From: Chitinophagaceae bacterium
Lineage (GTDB): Bacteria > Bacteroidota > Bacteroidia > Chitinophagales > Chitinophagaceae
Assembly (NCBI GenBank): GCA_016722465.1
Contig: JADKJC010000010.1
Span: 1 to 8,152 of the forward strand
Reading direction: 5' to 3'
Length of the DNA: 8,152 nucleotides
Part shown: positions 6,251-8,152 of the stretch, in pieces
How positions within the stretch are numbered: the stretch's first letter is position 1
Layout of the letters: each line of letters opens with the position of its first letter
The notes under the pieces: model-generated
Database searches by the model: none
What the model was told of the DNA's origin: nothing
Seen by the model: the letters and a program-made list of their open reading frames with translations, nothing else
Made by a program: the position numbers and the translations under genes

Positions 6251-8152
6251 TATCACTAAAATAGCCAACTGTAGTATTATTTGTTCCCGTGGTATTACTT
6301 TGGCCAGCGTAGGTACCTAAACCTGTATTGCCGCTGCCGTTGTTATTTTTGAGGCTATAAAATCCTACTCCCACATTATCTATACCGGCAGTATTTAAAT
6401 CTAAAGACCGATGGCCTATAGCAGTATTACCATCTGAATTTATATTAGCGTTGAGTGCATAAGAACCTAATGATGTGTTCCAGTTACCACCCTGGTTTGA
6501 AAGCATGGCGTTCCATCCCATGGCAGCATTTCCCTGACCGAAAGTATTTGCATTTAAGGCAAAATAACCTAATGCAGCATTATTGGTACCAATCCCATTA
6601 GAACGCATGGAAAAAGCACCTACGGCCACATTGCCGCTACCATTATTGTTAAATAATGAACTATCGCCAATAGCCACATTATAACTGGCAGTTGTATTGT
6701 TAAGCAATGTTCGTGTACCTACACCAATATTACCGCTGCCGGTATTGTTGTTGAATAAAGAGCCATAACCAACAGCAGTATTGGTACGACCTGTTGTGGT
6801 AAGAGTTAGTGTGTTGGTACCCAAACCGGTATTTTCAATACCTTTTAAAGAATCTGCTCCGGCACCATAGCCGGCATTAAATCCCACAAAAGTATTTTGT
6901 GCACCTGTATTCCTATAACCTGAATATGCTCCCAAGGAAGTTACTCCGCTGGTATACAGGTTTGTAGTAGGTACCCCAATTCCATCACCCATGGCCCGGT
7001 ATCCCATAACGGTGTTATCCGTTCCTCCAATTGCAAACATCGCATAGCGGCCAACTACTGTATTACGGAAAGATGAATCACTGAATTCTATAGCGCCTAC
7101 ACCTAAGGCAACATTTTCAAAACCATTTTTTACATAACGTAAAGAGCGCCAGCCCATGGCAGTATTAAGACTACCGGAAGTATCGAATTCCATCGTTTCA
7201 TACCCGACTGCTGTATTAAGCCCGTTGGTTTTATGATTAACCATGGCGTAATTACCAATAGCGGTATTTGCTCCTCCATCCCTGCTGTTTAAAAGCGCAT
7301 TGTAGCCCATGGCAACATTATTATTTCCGGTGCGGTGATTGTACAGTGCATTAACTCCTACCGCCACATTACCCGAGCCGCTGGTATCTAAACGCAGAGC
7401 ACTGGTACCAATGGCTGTGTTTACGGTACCGGTCTTATTTTCGTACATGGCTAAATAACCTACAGCCGTGTTATAAATACCAGCCGTATCATTTCTTAAA
7501 GCACCGGAGCCTATAGCTGTTTGGCTGGAATAGCGGGCAAAGCGTAAGGCATCATTGCCTACAGCTGTGTTATCAAACATGTAGTTGATTGCAGATGGAT
7601 TTACCGCTTCCATCATAGCAGCATTACCGATGGCTGTATTATTGTAACCTATTTTGTTGCTCATTAAAGCAAAACTGCCCATAGAAGTATTTGCACCTGA
7701 AACGGTATTACTGTCCTGGCTTGAGTAACCTACGGCAGTGTTTGGATAGGTGGCAGTTGTGTTTGCCAAAGCCCTGCTGCCAACTGCAACATGATCGCTG
7801 CCTCCAAAATTCTTGGTTAGTGCCATATTGCCCACTGCCACATTATCCTGGCCAATAGTTGCAGTAGCCGCACTATCTCCTACAGCCGTATTGCGGTTTG
7901 TTGAAAAGGCGTAGTAACTACCACCGTAGGAATTAAGTGCATGATATCCCACTGCGGTATTTTTTGTTCCAATGGTATTTGAAGACAAAGCCAATTGGCC
8001 CACTGCCGTATTTTCTTTACCCTCTCCTGGGTCGCCATTTGTGTAATAGTTATTGAGTAATAAAGCATTGGTACCTACTGCTGTGGTATAAGGTACTTTG
8101 TTAAAATGAGCCGACTGGGCACCCAGTGCAGTTACTTCATAAGTGCTGTCTC
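6240..8152 (-). CDS. Giant TMF-family/YadA-head-like repeat fibre protein, head portion (N-terminus off window)
   Basis: This is the repeat-rich head of a very large, presumably trimeric cell-surface fibre. The frame is open from the right edge (first full codon at 8150) to about 6240 with no stop, so the real start lies outside; the GTG at 8003 is only an internal codon. The protein is almost entirely units of about 16-17 residues with the core N-T-A-V-G-Y-x-A-L followed by N-x-T-G, the pattern of YadA/Hep_Hag-type left-handed beta-roll heads. I count about 38 cores. Longer, irregular units occur near 7900 (Tyr/Ser-rich), 7580 and 6830-6990. The frame breaks near 6240 and continues in the C-terminal segment described separately; the two are one gene. 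By comparison with the paralogue at 1-2979, about 1 kb, with signal peptide and N-terminal region, is missing to the right. Adhesion or surface coating is inferred from the family. Confidence 0.85.
6250..8152 (-). repeat. Array of about 38 degenerate beta-roll units (about 48-51 bp each)
   Basis: At the protein level each unit carries N-[TV]-[AGS]-[VIM]-G-x-x-[AS]-[LM]. At the DNA level the plus strand shows a recurring 'cc(t/a)a(t/c)(a/g)gc(a/t/c)gt(a/g)tt' pattern with a period near 50 bases. Units differ at many third positions, so this is an old, diverged array under protein-level selection rather than a recent tandem expansion. Spacing is broken by loops near 7900, 7580 and 6830-6990, where longer non-consensus stretches would project from a beta-roll. 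Confidence 0.85.
7385..8020 (-). repeat. Paralogous block, copy A (colinear with 1110-1740)
   Basis: About 210 residues align without large gaps to the block at 1110-1740. Shared marks in the same order are ENT(A/Y)VG, an atypical long unit, RN(T/S)AVGDSAA, GGS(D/Q)HVAVGSRAL, TTATYPNTA(V/I)GYSS, DSNT, NTAVGNDA, ALRNDTAG (ALRNDSTG in the other copy) and TAIGTSAL. The similarity goes well beyond the generic repeat consensus, showing that the two fibre genes arose by duplication. Confidence 0.8.

Noticed and set aside
5819..6320. Two overlapping plus-strand frames of 93 codons each
   Set aside because: Both are antisense to the neck and repeat end of the first fibre and overlap each other in different frames, as expected for shadows of a low-complexity gene.
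6250..8152. Regular period of about 50 bases resembling a CRISPR-like or minisatellite array
   Set aside because: The period is not exact, units differ in sequence, and the repeat is fully explained by the protein beta-roll unit with third-position drift.

Overview
The window looks like chromosomal DNA from a member of the phylum Bacteroidota, most likely near Chitinophagaceae. The evidence is the A-x-A|Q signal-peptide ends, a type IX secretion (T9SS) type A sorting domain, AT-rich intergenic DNA, and two very long proteins built of NTAVGY-type repeats. Those two belong to the family usually annotated as TMF-family, tail-fiber-domain or YadA-head-like proteins. All recognisable coding is on the minus strand, so genes read from high to low coordinates. 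I saw no RNA gene, mobile element or CRISPR array.

Layout in transcription order. (1) 8152 to 5237: a giant surface-fibre protein. Its N-terminus lies beyond the right edge, and inside the window it has about 38 beta-roll head repeats, a G/Y-rich neck and a C-terminal peptidase_S74 intramolecular chaperone ending in a coiled coil. One single-base frame change near 6240 splits it. (2) 5159 to 3620: a secreted T9SS substrate of about 510 residues, readable only by following several frame changes. (3) 3598 to 3270: a small exported protein of about 108 residues, 21 bases behind gene 2. A strong hairpin terminator at 3217-3246 closes this group. (4) After an intergenic stretch of about 235 bases, 2979 to beyond base 1: a second giant repeat protein with its signal peptide and N-terminal region in the window and its C-terminus off the left edge. 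It is a paralogue of gene 1.

The genes look like a cell-surface adhesin locus. Two paralogous, presumably trimeric fibres flank a T9SS-exported surface protein and a small periplasmic or secreted protein. A block of about 210 residues is colinear between the two fibres.

The most striking technical feature is uneven frame integrity. From 1 to about 5060 the coding frame is broken roughly every 100-250 bases by single-base indels, often in short homopolymers, while protein motifs stay intact across the breaks. From 5240 to 8152 there is one break. This looks more like uncorrected sequencing error (for example low-coverage long reads) than gene decay, but the sequence alone cannot prove it.
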